64,000 nucleotides of DNA from Paraburkholderia acidisoli (GTDB taxonomy: Bacteria; Pseudomonadota; Gammaproteobacteria; Burkholderiales; Burkholderiaceae): assembly GCF_009789675.1 (NCBI RefSeq), contig NZ_CP046914.1:186001-250000 (forward strand). Direction: 5' to 3'. How positions within the stretch are numbered: position 1 is the first letter of the stretch; each line of letters starts with the position of its first letter. This document shows positions 47,005 through 56,913 of the stretch, piece after piece. Below the pieces are notes generated by a model. That model searched no databases, was not told where the DNA came from, and worked only from the letters and a program-made list of their open reading frames with translations. The translations under genes were made by a program, and so were the position numbers.

Positions 47005-48375
47005 TCAGTCGTGGCGGCCTGCCGCATTGGCGGACGCTTGCGCAGCCGGCACGCGCAGCGTCAGCACGAGCGCGGCGCCCGCGAGCAGCGCGACGGCAAT
47101 GGCGAGCATGCCGGGCAGCAGCTTGCCGCCGCTCAGGTCGGAGAGCCAGCCCACGAGGAACGGGCTCACGAAGCCCGCGAGATTGCCCGTGCAGTTGATG
47201 ACGGCGATCGCGGCCGCCGCGCCCGCGCCGCCCATCAGCGCGGTGGGAATGCCCCAGAACACGGGCGCGATGGAATTGATGCCGATAGCGGCCACGATCA
47301 GCGCGATCACGGCCACGGCGGGCGTGGCGGCGAACAGCACCGAGGCGAGCAGCCCGGCCGCACCGATCACGCAGCACGCGGCCACGGGACGGCGGCGCTC
47401 GCCCACGCGGTCGGCGCGGCGGGCGATGGTCACCATCGCCACGATGCTGATGAGCGAGGGCACCGCCGAGAGCCAGCCGATGTTGCTCACGCTCGCCACG
47501 CCGCTCGCCTTGATGATGGTGGGCACCCAGAACGCGAGCCCGTAGTTGCCCATCGCGATGCAGAAGTAGAGCAGGCCGAGCAGCCACACGCGCGCGCTGG
47601 AGAACGCGCCGCGCACGGTTTCCTCGGGGCGCGAGCGGGCGTCGTCGGCGAGATCGGCTTTGAGCAGCGCTTTTTCGTCGGCGTCGAGCCAGCGCACGGA
47701 GTCGATGCGGTCGTGCAGCAGGAAGAACGCCGCGAAGCCGACGATCAGCGAGGCCAGCCCTTCGACCGCGAACAACCACTTCCAGCCCGCGAGCCCGTAC
47801 GCGCCGCCCAGATGCGCCATCACCCAGCCCGAGAGCGGGCCGCCGATGGCACCGGAAACGGGAATCGCCGCCATGAAGAGCGCGATGATCTGCGAGCGAC
47901 GCGTGGACGGAAACCACTGCGAGAGGTAGAGCACGACGCCGGGAAAGAAGCCCGCTTCGGCCACGCCCAGCATGAAGCGCAACAGATAGAACGAGGCCGG
48001 GCCGGTCGCGAACATCGTGAGCGTCGAGACGATCGACCACGTGATCATGATGCGCGCGATCCAGCGGCGCGCGCCCACGCGGTTGAGGATGAGGTTGCTC
48101 GGCACCTCGAAGATGAAATAGCCGAGGAAGAAGATGCCCGCGCCCACGCCGTAGACGGTTTCGCTCAGACGCAGATCGCTCAGCATCTGCAGCTTCGCGA
48201 AGCTCACGTTCACGCGGTCGATATACGCGACCACGAAGGCGAGAAACAGGAACGGCACGATGCGCCGCGCGAGCTTGCCATAGAGCGCGAGGCGCGCGGG
48301 GTCCGCGCCGTCATGGCGGGCGGGCGTGGGGCTTTCCGGGGTGAACGCGTCCGGTCCGAATGACTGGGCACTCAT
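47005..48375 (-). CDS. MFS transporter, anion:cation symporter family
   Basis: 456 residues. FVVAYIDRVNVSFAKLQML and FEVPSNLILNRVGARRWIAR are the ACS signature; similar to the glucarate-type transporter at 25342. A CAGGAG ribosome site lies 8 bases before the ATG at 48375. It is the first gene of the minus-strand sugar-acid cluster (SDR, IlvD/Edd, hydroxyacid dehydrogenase downstream) and divergent from LysR. It probably takes up the acid that the cluster degrades. Confidence 0.92.
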   Translation of the reverse strand: MSAQSFGPDAFTPESPTPARHDGADPARLALYGKLARRIVPFLFLAFVVAYIDRVNVSFAKLQMLSDLRLSETVYGVGAGIFFLGYFIFEVPSNLILNRVGARRWIARIMITWSIVSTLTMFATGPASFYLLRFMLGVAEAGFFPGVVLYLSQWFPSTRRSQIIALFMAAIPVSGAIGGPLSGWVMAHLGGAYGLAGWKWLFAVEGLASLIVGFAAFFLLHDRIDSVRWLDADEKALLKADLADDARSRPEETVRGAFSSARVWLLGLLYFCIAMGNYGLAFWVPTIIKASGVASVSNIGWLSAVPSLISIVAMVTIARRADRVGERRRPVAACCVIGAAGLLASVLFAATPAVAVIALIVAAIGINSIAPVFWGIPTALMGGAGAAAAIAVINCTGNLAGFVSPFLVGWLSDLSGGKLLPGMLAIAVALLAGAALVLTLRVPAAQASANAAGRHD

Positions 48376-48561
48376 GTCGTCTCCTGGGCGCCGCGGGGGC
48401 GCCGTCTCCGTGGCGGGCGGCCTCGACGGGCGCGCTCCGTATCTCAACCAGCGGCTATTGGCTTTGTTATGCTGTGCCTGCGCAAAAACAGGCGGCCGCT
48501 TTGCAACGCAAAGGGTAGCCGCCCGCGGCGGGCCGCCGCAAATCACTCTTTCGGTATTGCG

Positions 48562-48579
48562 CATAACCGTATGGTTATG
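48562..48579. promoter_or_regulatory. Perfect palindrome between MFS gene and LysR gene
   Basis: CATAACC (48562-48568) and GGTTATG (48573-48579) are exact inverted arms around GTAT. The site ends 20 bases before the LysR ATG, in the divergent region with the cluster promoter. It suits the autoregulatory recognition site of the LysR protein. Confidence 0.6.
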
Positions 48580-48599
48580 TCGAATACGGGAAACCCCTT

Positions 48600-49568
48600 A
48601 TGCAAAACGACGCCTCCATCGACCGATTCTTCCGCAACGGGCTCAAACTGCCGCATCTGCGCATCCTCGTGGCGCTGGCGGATCTCGGCCAGGTCACGCG
48701 CGTGGCCGCCGCCTTCCACGTGACGCAGCCCGCCATCTCCAAACAGATCGCGGAAATCGAGCAGGCCATGGGCGTGAGCGTGGTGAACCGCGTGGGCAAC
48801 GCGCTCGAACTCACGAGTATCGGCACCGTGATCGTCGCGTGCGGGCGCGAGATCCTGCGCAATCTCGAACTCGCGCGCCGCGACGTGAACGCGCTGGCGG
48901 CGGGCACGGGCGGCCATGTGCGCTTCGGCGCCGTGGTGACGATTCCCGAGCCCATGACGGCCAACGCCGTGCAACTGTTCCTGCGCCGCGCGCCGGCCGC
49001 CTCGCTCTCGTTCATCGAAGGCACGCTCGACCGGCTCATGAAGATGCTCGACGAAGGCGAACTCGACATCGCCATCGGCCGCAACCGGCTCGCGACCGCG
49101 CAAACGCAGCTGCGCCAGGAAACGCTGCATAGCGAGCCGTTCGTGTTCGTGGCGAGCGCGCATCACGCGCTGGGCCAGCTCGACACGCCGGTGGACTGGC
49201 AGGATCTCGGCCATTGCCGCTGGATTACGCCGCTGCACGGCTCGCCCGCCTACGCCACGCTGATCGAAACGCTCACGTCGCACGAGGTCGCGCCGGGGGC
49301 GAGCCATATCGAGTCGAGTTCGCTCTCGCTCAACGTCACGCTGCTCACGCACGGCGAGTTCGTGTCGATCCTGCCGCTCTCCACGGCGCGCGAGCACGCC
49401 ATGCGCGGCCATTTGCGCGTGCTGCCGCTGCCGCCGCTCGAAGCGCTCACCGAAGTGGTGGCGTACTGGCGCGCGGACGCGTTGCCGGGCGCGGGGCAAT
49501 TGTTCGTGGAATGTCTCAAGGAAGCGGGCGCGGAAATTCGCAAGGAGCGGGCGGCGAGCCGGAATTAG
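48600..49568 (+). CDS. LysR-family regulator of the sugar-acid cluster (GbpR/CbbR-like)
   Basis: 322 residues. HTH at about residues 20-75 (LPHLRILVALADLGQVTRVA, then VTQPAISKQIAEIEQAMGV), followed by an effector domain (GHVRFGAVVTIPEPMTANAV). The extra 10-15 residues before the HTH resemble the GbpR (galactose-binding-protein regulator) subfamily, which responds to sugars. It is divergent from the MFS-SDR-IlvD/Edd-dehydrogenase cluster. Confidence 0.92.
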   Translation: MQNDASIDRFFRNGLKLPHLRILVALADLGQVTRVAAAFHVTQPAISKQIAEIEQAMGVSVVNRVGNALELTSIGTVIVACGREILRNLELARRDVNALAAGTGGHVRFGAVVTIPEPMTANAVQLFLRRAPAASLSFIEGTLDRLMKMLDEGELDIAIGRNRLATAQTQLRQETLHSEPFVFVASAHHALGQLDTPVDWQDLGHCRWITPLHGSPAYATLIETLTSHEVAPGASHIESSSLSLNVTLLTHGEFVSILPLSTAREHAMRGHLRVLPLPPLEALTEVVAYWRADALPGAGQLFVECLKEAGAEIRKERAASRN

Positions 49569-49719
49569 GGCGTCGATGGCGCGTTCATCCGCGCCCACTC
49601 GCGGCCAGGGCGAATACTGAAACGACGCGGAGCTGAGCTAGACTGCCCTGCACGGGGAACGCGATAAATCGAACCGGAACGCCCGAATTCCGCACAGCGA
49701 AAAACGACGGATACATGCA

Positions 49720-51582
49720 ATGAGAGGACAGCTTCAGCAGCAGATTCTGGACATGCTTGCACAAGGGTATTCCGTGCAGGAAACCGGCGACTACATCTGC
49801 AGGCATGCCGAACAGCGCGCGCCCGGCGTGCTGTGTTCGATCGTGACCGTGGACCGCGAAGGCGTGCTGCATCCGTTCGCGGGGGCGAGCGTCTCGGCCG
49901 ACTATTCGTCGAAACTCGACGGCATCCTGATCGGGCCGGAGGTCGGTTCGTGCGGCACGGCGGCGTTCCTGCGCGAGCCCGTGGCCGTGCACGATATTTT
50001 CGGCGACGCCAGATGGCGGCCGTATCGCCCGCTGGCCAACGTGCTGCGCGACCGGCACGGCGTGCACGCCTGCTGGTCGAGTCCGATCATGCAGAGCGAC
50101 GGCCGCGTGCTGGGCGCGTTCGGCTTCTACTACCGCGAGCATCGCGGGCCGACCGAAGAGGAAGTGCGCATCGTCGCGGAATGCGTGGCGCTCTGTTCGC
50201 TGATCCTCGAGCGCGAAGACGCGCGCGCGGAAAACGAACGCCTCGCCAATTTCGATCTGCTGACGGGCTTCGGCAATCGCGCGAATTTCATCAAGACGCT
50301 CGAAGAGTTCGTCGCGCGCGCCGAGCGTCCGCGCCGGCGCTCGCTCGGCATTCTGCTGGCCGACATCGACTATCTCGGCCGCGTGAACGACGCGTTCGGC
50401 TACGCGGCCGGCGACGCGCTGATTCAGGAAGCGGGCCACACCGTGGCGCGAATCGCCACGCGCGAGGCCACGTTTCGCGTGGACGCCGACGAATTCGCCG
50501 TGCTTATCGAAGGCGAGGAAGGCGAGGAAGGCGAAGAGGCCGCCGCGCTCGCCGCACGGCTGCCCGAACTCGCGCAACGGATTCTCGCGGCGCTCGCCCA
50601 GCGTTCGCCGCTCGCGGGGGAGCACGCCATTCCCTTGACGATGAGTTGCGGCGGCGCGTTGTTCGACCTCGCGCGGCCCGTGCCCGTGCCCACCATGCTG
50701 CAACAGGCGAATCTCGCGCTGAGTCACGCGAAGCAAACCGCGCGCGGCCAGTTCGTGCTGTACAGCGAACGCTTCGCGGGCCCGATCACGCGCCGCGTGC
50801 AGGTGCTGCAAACGCTCGCGAACGCGCTCGCCGAAGATCGCGTGGAGGCGCATTATCAGCCTATCGTGCATCTGGAAACGGGCGAGCCCATCGGGCTCGA
50901 AGCGCTGTGCCGCGTGCGCACGAGGGAAGGCGAGATCATTCCCGCGGGCATGCTGGTGGAAGCGCTGCACGACCGCTCGATGGGCTATCTCGTCACGGAG
51001 CGCATGCTGGCGCAGGTCGCGCGCGATCTGCGTCACTGGCTCGATCGCGAGGTGCCGGTGCAGCACGTGAGCGTGAACGTTTCCATGGCCGACTTCGAGC
51101 AACACGACTTGCGCGAGCGCATGCGCGACGCGTTCGCGCGCCACGCCGTGCCGCTGAGCCACGTGCTGCTCGAAGTGACGGAATCCGTTTACATGGACGA
51201 AGGCGACCGTAAGGTTTCCCAAACGCTCGACGAGTTGCGCAGCGACGGCGTGCGCGTCGCGCTCGACGATTTCGGCACGGGTTACGCGTCGCTCACGCAC
51301 CTGCTCAACTTTCCCGTCGACATCATCAAGGTCGACAAACGTTTCGTCGACAAACTCTCCGTGGGCGGTCCGGGCGGGCTCATCATCAAGGCGCTCCTCG
51401 ACATCGCGAGCGGACTGGGCATGCGCATCGTCGCGGAAGGCGTCGAAACCGAGTCGCAGGCGGCCGACCTGCAACGCCTCGGCTGCCGCTACGCGCAAGG
51501 CTATCTGTTCGGGCGGCCCGCCGATCGCGACACCACCACCGAGGTATTGCGGCGCGGGGCGCTGGCGGATCGCCGCGCTTAA
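49720..51582 (+). CDS. GAF-GGDEF-EAL protein with degenerate GGDEF, likely c-di-GMP phosphodiesterase
   Basis: 620 residues, cytoplasmic. A GAF domain (about 10-165, SIVTVDREGVLHPFAGASVS) is followed by a GGDEF domain (about 170-335) whose active-site motif reads DADEF in FRVDADEFAVLI, so cyclase activity is unlikely. The EAL domain (about 355-610) keeps IGLEALCRV, LEVTESVY, LDDFGTGYASLTHL, IIKVDKRFV and IVAEGVETE. It therefore probably hydrolyses c-di-GMP, with GAF as the sensor. Residues about 268-277 are a Glu-Gly run coded by a 9-bp microrepeat. No partner genes adjoin. Confidence 0.93.
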   Translation: MRGQLQQQILDMLAQGYSVQETGDYICRHAEQRAPGVLCSIVTVDREGVLHPFAGASVSADYSSKLDGILIGPEVGSCGTAAFLREPVAVHDIFGDARWRPYRPLANVLRDRHGVHACWSSPIMQSDGRVLGAFGFYYREHRGPTEEEVRIVAECVALCSLILEREDARAENERLANFDLLTGFGNRANFIKTLEEFVARAERPRRRSLGILLADIDYLGRVNDAFGYAAGDALIQEAGHTVARIATREATFRVDADEFAVLIEGEEGEEGEEAAALAARLPELAQRILAALAQRSPLAGEHAIPLTMSCGGALFDLARPVPVPTMLQQANLALSHAKQTARGQFVLYSERFAGPITRRVQVLQTLANALAEDRVEAHYQPIVHLETGEPIGLEALCRVRTREGEIIPAGMLVEALHDRSMGYLVTERMLAQVARDLRHWLDREVPVQHVSVNVSMADFEQHDLRERMRDAFARHAVPLSHVLLEVTESVYMDEGDRKVSQTLDELRSDGVRVALDDFGTGYASLTHLLNFPVDIIKVDKRFVDKLSVGGPGGLIIKALLDIASGLGMRIVAEGVETESQAADLQRLGCRYAQGYLFGRPADRDTTTEVLRRGALADRRA

Positions 51583-51901
51583 GTCCGGCGAGCCGACGCA
51601 CGCAGGAGTCCGCACGCAACAGTCCATTGAGATAAGTCGGGGGAAATTGGGAACGGATACTGCTCCGCTATTCGCCGAAACGCGCAGCTTGCCGCTGGGT
51701 CTCGCCCATGACGTGTAGCCTCGCAGGCGTCGGCCGGAACTTTCGGCACGCTCGCCGTCTCTCGTAGACACACGCATCGGCAGCGACAGCGCACAAGCCT
51801 ACCGATCGCTTACAGGCTGCAACGCCGGCAGCGACATCGGTAGCGACTCAGGAGCGACATCGGCGCGCGATTCCCTCAACCCACACACGCAGGAGCAGTT
51901 C
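51583..51901. other. Intergenic region before 6-phosphogluconate dehydrogenase
   Basis: 319 bases with no supportable gene. The second half contains GCGACATCGG twice (about 51832 and 51861) as a short direct repeat. A CAGGAGCAG ribosome site lies near 51890. Promoter elements were not clear. Confidence 0.5.
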
Positions 51902-52927
51902 ATGCAACTCGGAATGATCGGACTGGGACGGATGGGCGCCGACATGGCGCGGCGGCTGACGAAGGGCGGTCAGCAATGCATCGTGTTCGACGTCCAGCCC
52001 GCGGCGGTGCAGCGTCTCGAACAGGAAGGCTTCGCGGGGGCGTCCTCGCTGGAGGATCTGGTCGCGAAGCTGGAGAAGCCGCGCGCGATCTGGCTGATGG
52101 TGCCCGCCGCCGTCGTGGACGCCACGCTCGACAAACTCGTGCCGCTGCTGGAACCCGGCGACATCGTCATCGACGGCGGCAACTCGCATTATCACGACGA
52201 CATTCGCCGCGGCAACGAACTGGGCGCGAAGCAACTGCACTATGTGGATGTCGGCACGAGCGGCGGCGTGGCGGGACGCGAACGCGGCTATTGCCTGATG
52301 ATCGGCGGCGAGAAGGACATCGTGCAGCATCTGCAGCCGGTGTTCGCGGCGCTCGCGCCGGGCGTGGACGCGGCACCGCGCACGCCCGGCCGCGCGCAGG
52401 ACGCGAGCACGGCGGAGCAGGGCTTTCTGCACTGCGGCCCGCAAGGCGCGGGGCACTTCGTCAAGATGGTCCACAACGGCATCGAATACGGGCTCATGGC
52501 CGCGTACGCGGAAGGGCTAAACATCCTGCGCCACGCGAACGCGGGCAAACAGTCGCGCGAAGTGGACGCCGAAACCTCGCCGCTGCGCGATCCGCAGTTT
52601 TATCAATACGATCTGAATCTCGGCGACATTTCCGAAGTCTGGCGGCGCGGCAGCGTGATCAGTTCGTGGTTGCTCGACCTGCTGGCGGGCACGCTCTCGC
52701 GCGACGGCGAGTTGAAGGATTTCGCGGGCCGCGTCTCGGATTCGGGCGAAGGGCGCTGGACCATCGACGCCGCTATCGACGAAGGCGTGCCCGCGCCGGT
52801 GCTGAGCGCCGCGCTGTTCGCGCGCTTCTCGTCACGCGGCGAGGCGGACTTCTCGAATCGCGTGCTCTCGGCCATGCGCAAGGACTTTGGCGGTCACGCG
52901 GAAAAGCCGGGTTCGCCCACCAACTAA
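51902..52927 (+). CDS. gnd: 6-phosphogluconate dehydrogenase, decarboxylating (short form)
   Basis: 341 residues, the short (YqeC/GntZ-like) form rather than the 470-residue form. The cofactor motif is [27 protein letters not shown] and [13 protein letters not shown] are the substrate site; catalytic Lys lies in [16 protein letters not shown]. The reaction gives ribulose 5-phosphate, CO2 and reduced cofactor. No zwf or pgl gene is near. Short forms are often NAD-dependent; specificity cannot be told here. Confidence 0.93.
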   Translation: MQLGMIGLGRMGADMARRLTKGGQQCIVFDVQPAAVQRLEQEGFAGASSLEDLVAKLEKPRAIWLMVPAAVVDATLDKLVPLLEPGDIVIDGGNSHYHDDIRRGNELGAKQLHYVDVGTSGGVAGRERGYCLMIGGEKDIVQHLQPVFAALAPGVDAAPRTPGRAQDASTAEQGFLHCGPQGAGHFVKMVHNGIEYGLMAAYAEGLNILRHANAGKQSREVDAETSPLRDPQFYQYDLNLGDISEVWRRGSVISSWLLDLLAGTLSRDGELKDFAGRVSDSGEGRWTIDAAIDEGVPAPVLSAALFARFSSRGEADFSNRVLSAMRKDFGGHAEKPGSPTN

Positions 52928-52967
52928 CGCCGCGAATCATGCTGTAAGGCGCGGCAGGGCGCGAGCG

Positions 52968-53540
52968 TCAGTCGGGTTGGCCCGCGTACCACGTGGGATG
53001 AAACGCCTTGACGATCGCGCCGTCGGACTTGAGCGCGTAGCAACCGTCGATCTGAAACGGCCGCTCCGTGTTGCTCGCGTTGAGTTCGACACTCATCGTC
53101 TGAAACGCGGCCGTGGCCACCGCGCCGATCAACTCCGTCAAATGCGTGCAGCCCTGCGCGCCGCCCACCAGACGCCTCACTTCGCGCATGAACCCGGAGG
53201 CGATCGTCAGGCCTTGCAGCTTGCGATAGTCGGGGCCGACCGCGTCGCAGTAGCCCGCGTAGGGCACCACGATCGATTCCACGCGCACCTCGCGGATCAC
53301 GAGGTCGCGGCCCACGGTCATGCACAGCAGCATGTCGTGGATGGGATCGCCCGCCCGCACCTTGACGCCGTGCGATTCGCGATCGTACGACTTGGTGTCG
53401 CGCAGGCGGCCTTCGATATCGTAAAGGCCGTCCGCGCGACGGTAGCCTTGCAGCACGATATTGCGCGTGTGGAGCGGGGCGCGCGCGACGTTGTTCGCGT
53501 CGCGTTCGTCGTGCGGCGAGGGCGCTTCAGCCACGCTCAC
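52968..53540 (-). CDS. DUF2889 protein
   Basis: 190 residues with the DUF2889 core ([20 protein letters not shown], then [14 protein letters not shown] and [20 protein letters not shown]). The start is a GTG at 53538-53540 that overlaps the etfA stop by 4 bases, so it is the last gene of the etfB-etfA unit. Family role is not established; it is often found beside catabolic gene sets. Confidence 0.85.
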   Translation of the reverse strand: MSVAEAPSPHDERDANNVARAPLHTRNIVLQGYRRADGLYDIEGRLRDTKSYDRESHGVKVRAGDPIHDMLLCMTVGRDLVIREVRVESIVVPYAGYCDAVGPDYRKLQGLTIASGFMREVRRLVGGAQGCTHLTELIGAVATAAFQTMSVELNASNTERPFQIDGCYALKSDGAIVKAFHPTWYAGQPD

Positions 53541-54469
53541 AGGGCGCTCACGAGTTCCGGCACGACCGCGAACAGATCGCCCACGAGGCCGTAATCGGCC
53601 ACGCTGAAGATCGGCGCTTCTTCGTCCTTGTTGATGGCGACGATGACCTTCGAGTCCTTCATGCCCGCGAGATGCTGAATGGCGCCCGAGATACCGACGG
53701 CCACATAAAGCTGCGGCGCGACGATCTTGCCGGTTTGGCCGACCTGGAAGTCGTTCGGCACATAGCCCGCGTCCACGGCGGCACGCGAGGCGCCGAGGGC
53801 CGCGCCGAGCTTGTCGGCGAGCGGCTCCAGCACCTTCGTGTAGTTCTCGCCGCTGCCGAGGCCACGGCCACCCGAAACGATGATCTTCGCGCTCGTGAGT
53901 TCCGGGCGATCGAGCTTGGTGACTTCGCGGCTCACGAACTGCGAGAGGCCCGAATCCGCTGCCGCTTCGATCTTTTCCACCGAGGCGCTGCCGCCTTCCG
54001 CCGCGACCGGGTCGAAGCCCGTTGCGCGAACCGTGATGACCTTGATCGGATCCGCCGATTGCACCGTGGCGATGGCATTGCCCGCGTAGATCGGACGCTC
54101 GAACGTATCGGCGGAATCGACAGCGGTGATGTCGCTGATCTGCGCGACGTCGAGCTTCGCGGCGATGCGCGGCGCGACGTTTTTACCTGCGGCCGTAGCG
54201 GGCGCGAGAATGTGCGAGTAGTTCTTCGCGATGTTCAAAACCGTCGCTTCGACGTTTTCCGCGAGGCCTTGTTCGAGTTGCGGCGCATCGGCGAGCAGCA
54301 CCTTCGCCACGCCTGCGATCTTCGCGGCGGCGTCGGCGGCCGCTTGCGCGTTGTGGCCCGCGACCAGCACGTGCACGTCGCCACCAATCTTCTGCGCAGC
54401 GGCAACCGTGTTGAGCGTTGCAGCCTTGATCGTAGCGTTGTCGTGTTCAGCAATAACCAGCGTTGTCAT
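53537..54469 (-). CDS. etfA: Electron transfer flavoprotein subunit alpha
   Basis: 310 residues. The C-terminal FAD-binding domain is clear: [60 protein letters not shown] and [20 protein letters not shown]. With EtfB it accepts electrons from acyl-CoA dehydrogenases and passes them to ETF-quinone oxidoreductase. It lies 13 bp downstream of etfB. The acyl-CoA dehydrogenase at 58101 upstream on the same strand is a likely donor. Confidence 0.97.
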   Translation of the reverse strand: MTTLVIAEHDNATIKAATLNTVAAAQKIGGDVHVLVAGHNAQAAADAAAKIAGVAKVLLADAPQLEQGLAENVEATVLNIAKNYSHILAPATAAGKNVAPRIAAKLDVAQISDITAVDSADTFERPIYAGNAIATVQSADPIKVITVRATGFDPVAAEGGSASVEKIEAAADSGLSQFVSREVTKLDRPELTSAKIIVSGGRGLGSGENYTKVLEPLADKLGAALGASRAAVDAGYVPNDFQVGQTGKIVAPQLYVAVGISGAIQHLAGMKDSKVIVAINKDEEAPIFSVADYGLVGDLFAVVPELVSAL

Positions 54470-54482
54470 TTTTCGGCTCCCC

Positions 54483-55232
54483 TTACAGCACCTTGGCTTC
54501 GGTCTTCAGCTTCTCGACCAGCGTCTTCACGTCCGGCACCTTCACGCCCGCGCTGCGCTTGGGCGGTTCAGCGACCTTGAGCGTCTTCAGACGCGGCGTG
54601 ACATCCACGCCAAGATCTTCGGGCTTGATCGTCTCCAACGGCTTCTTCTTTGCCTTCATGATGTTCGGCAGCGTGACGTAGCGCGGCTCGTTCAAACGAA
54701 GATCCGTAGTCACGACAGCGGGCAGCGTGAGCGAAAGCGTTTCCGCGCCGCCATCGACTTCACGCGCGACCGTGGCCTTGCCATCGGCAACCGTCACTTT
54801 CGAGGCGAACGTCGCTTGCGGCAGATTCACGAGCGCGGCGAGCATCTGGCCGGTCTGGTTCGAATCGTCGTCGATGGCTTGTTTGCCAAGAATCACCAGT
54901 TGCGGCTGTTCTTTGTCGACGAGTGCCTTCAGCAGCTTCGCCACCGCCAGCGGCTGCAAATCCTCGCTCGACTCCACGAGAATTGCACGGTCAGCGCCAA
55001 TCGCGAGCGCCGTGCGCAGCGTTTCCTGCGCTTGCGTCACGCCGCACGACACGGCGATCACTTCGGTTGCCAAGCCCGCTTCCTTCAGGCGCACGGCTTC
55101 CTCGACCGCGATCTCGTCGAACGGATTCATCGACATCTTCACGTTGGCGATATCCACACCCGTGCCATCCGACTTCACACGGACCTTCACGTTGTAATCA
55201 ACTACGCGTTTAACCGGTACGAGAATCTTCAT
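54483..55232 (-). CDS. etfB: Electron transfer flavoprotein subunit beta
   Basis: 249 residues. [20 protein letters not shown] at the N-terminus, [20 protein letters not shown] and the signature segment [19 protein letters not shown] are diagnostic. It binds AMP and pairs with EtfA, encoded next. The CitE-like gene is 27 bp upstream. Confidence 0.97.
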   Translation of the reverse strand: MKILVPVKRVVDYNVKVRVKSDGTGVDIANVKMSMNPFDEIAVEEAVRLKEAGLATEVIAVSCGVTQAQETLRTALAIGADRAILVESSEDLQPLAVAKLLKALVDKEQPQLVILGKQAIDDDSNQTGQMLAALVNLPQATFASKVTVADGKATVAREVDGGAETLSLTLPAVVTTDLRLNEPRYVTLPNIMKAKKKPLETIKPEDLGVDVTPRLKTLKVAEPPKRSAGVKVPDVKTLVEKLKTEAKVL

Positions 55233-55259
55233 GCTTGCATGCTCTCCACAACGCCGCGC

Positions 55260-56069
55260 TCAGGCGGCCTGAATTCGTTTCGCGCGGTCGACGATCGGCT
55301 TGTCGACCAGCTTGCCATCCACCGAAATCGCGCCGCGCGGATTCTCCGCGAGCGCGGCCAGCACGCGTTTGGCCCATGCGCGTTCCGCGTCGCTCGGCGC
55401 AAAGCCGCGATTCACCGCGTCGACCTGCTTCGGGTGAATGCAGAGCTTGCCGCCAAAGCCGAACTGGCGCGCATCGAGCGTGTCCGCCGCGATCAGTTGC
55501 GCGTCGTCGGTCGCGAGCGTGACGCCGTCAATCGGCGCTTGCAGCCCCGCGAACCGCGACTCGATCACGAACTGCGAGCGCACGTAGTCGAGCGCGCGCC
55601 CGCTGCTCTCCGTGCCCGCATCGACGCTGTAATCGAACGAGCCGAACGCGAGCCGCACCACGCCCGTGGCGTGCGCGATCTGGCGCATCGCGACCACGCC
55701 CGCAACGCTTTCCACGAGCGCGACCAGCTCCACGTTGCGGCCGCAGCGCGCGGCGATATCGGCGAGTTGCGTAGGGTTTTCGGCCTTCGGCACCATCACG
55801 CGGCGCACCTCGGCGGCGTTGAGCATGGCCACGTCTTCGGCATGCCACGGCGTGCCGAACGCGTTCACGCGCACCATCACGCGACCGCGCTCGGTGTCGG
55901 CCATGCCGGTGCGCAGCCACGACGCGAGCTGGTCGCGCGCGGCGGCCTTGGCGTCGAGCGAGACGGCGTCTTCCAGGTCGATGACGACCTGATGCGCCTC
56001 GGTCGCGAGCGCCTTGAAGAAGCGTTCCGGCCGGTCGCCGGGAACGAACAGAAAACTGCGTGCGATCAT
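55260..56069 (-). CDS. CitE-like CoA-ester lyase (candidate citramalyl-CoA lyase)
   Basis: 269 residues, HpcH/HpaI/CitE family. RSFLFVPGDRPERFFKALAT opens the barrel; DLEDAVSLDAKAAAR is the metal/phosphate region; ALVESVAGVVAM gives the Glu ligand and LAFGSFDYSVDAG the Asp ligand. Members cleave malyl-, citramalyl- or methylmalyl-CoA. The MaoC hydratase, CaiB transferase and regulator on the same strand make it the candidate last step of itaconate/citramalyl-CoA degradation to acetyl-CoA and pyruvate. Confidence 0.92.
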   Translation of the reverse strand: MIARSFLFVPGDRPERFFKALATEAHQVVIDLEDAVSLDAKAAARDQLASWLRTGMADTERGRVMVRVNAFGTPWHAEDVAMLNAAEVRRVMVPKAENPTQLADIAARCGRNVELVALVESVAGVVAMRQIAHATGVVRLAFGSFDYSVDAGTESSGRALDYVRSQFVIESRFAGLQAPIDGVTLATDDAQLIAADTLDARQFGFGGKLCIHPKQVDAVNRGFAPSDAERAWAKRVLAALAENPRGAISVDGKLVDKPIVDRAKRIQAA

Positions 56070-56091
56070 GGAGGATCCTTTCGAAAAGGCT

Positions 56092-56850
56092 TCAGGCGCC
56101 GGTCCAGCCGCGCTGGAAGGTTTCGGAATAGCTGAAGCGCTCGGCGGGGTGAATGCTGATCGCCACCTCGACGATCTCGCCGCGCCGGTTCAGATAGCGG
56201 CGCGACAGCCACAGCGCCGGCGCGCGCGCCTTGGCGTTGACCATGCGCGCGACGTCGGCGGGCAGCGCGACCGCCTTGATTTCCTGCTGCACCTGGGCGA
56301 TCTGCTCGCCGAACTGGCGCTCGATCAGTGAATAGATCGGCGTGTGCGGGGCGTCCTCGAAACCCGTCAGCGAGCGGAACGCGGGCTGGATATACACCTC
56401 GGTATAGCAGATCGGATCGACGCTTTCGGGCGAGCGACGCACGCCTTTCAGGCGCAGCCAGGTTTCGCCGGGCTTCGCTTCGAGCATCGTGCAGAGCGAG
56501 GGATCGTCGATCTCGACGGTCTCCTGTTTCAGCAGATGCAGCGCGGTATCCGCCGTGTAGCGGTGCAGGTCGCTCAGCTGCTGCATGACCTGCCGATAAC
56601 TGCCTTCCGCGCTCGTGGCCTTGACCGTGGTCCCCACGCCCGCCTGACGCACTACCATGCCCAGCTGCACGAGCTGCTTGACCGCCTCGCGCACGGTCGA
56701 GCGGCTCGCGCCGAACTGCTCGCACAGTTCGAACTCGGTGGGAATGGTGGAGCCCACGGGAAAGCGTCCACCCTGTATTTCGTTGATGAGTGTCTGCGCC
56801 AGTTGCATATAGCGTGGCTGCTGACCGAGCACATTAACCATCTTTTGCAC
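56092..56850 (-). CDS. GntR-family regulator, HutC subfamily (UTRA domain)
   Basis: 252 residues. The winged helix spans about 15-80 (FPVGSTIPTEFELCEQFGAS, then RSTVREAVKQLVQLG). The UTRA effector domain spans about 100-245 (DPICYTEVYIQPAFRSLTGF, then HPAERFSYSETFQRG). It sits inside the catabolic block between the CaiB gene and the CitE-like gene on the same strand, and is the likely repressor of the block. The palindrome at 62831 in front of the first gene is its best operator candidate. Confidence 0.93.
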   Translation of the reverse strand: MQKMVNVLGQQPRYMQLAQTLINEIQGGRFPVGSTIPTEFELCEQFGASRSTVREAVKQLVQLGMVVRQAGVGTTVKATSAEGSYRQVMQQLSDLHRYTADTALHLLKQETVEIDDPSLCTMLEAKPGETWLRLKGVRRSPESVDPICYTEVYIQPAFRSLTGFEDAPHTPIYSLIERQFGEQIAQVQQEIKAVALPADVARMVNAKARAPALWLSRRYLNRRGEIVEVAISIHPAERFSYSETFQRGWTGA

Positions 56851-56913
56851 GCACGAAGAAGGATTGACAAACGAAAGTCGCCTGCCGCGCCGCGTCGTGC
56901 GTTTCCCGCAACG

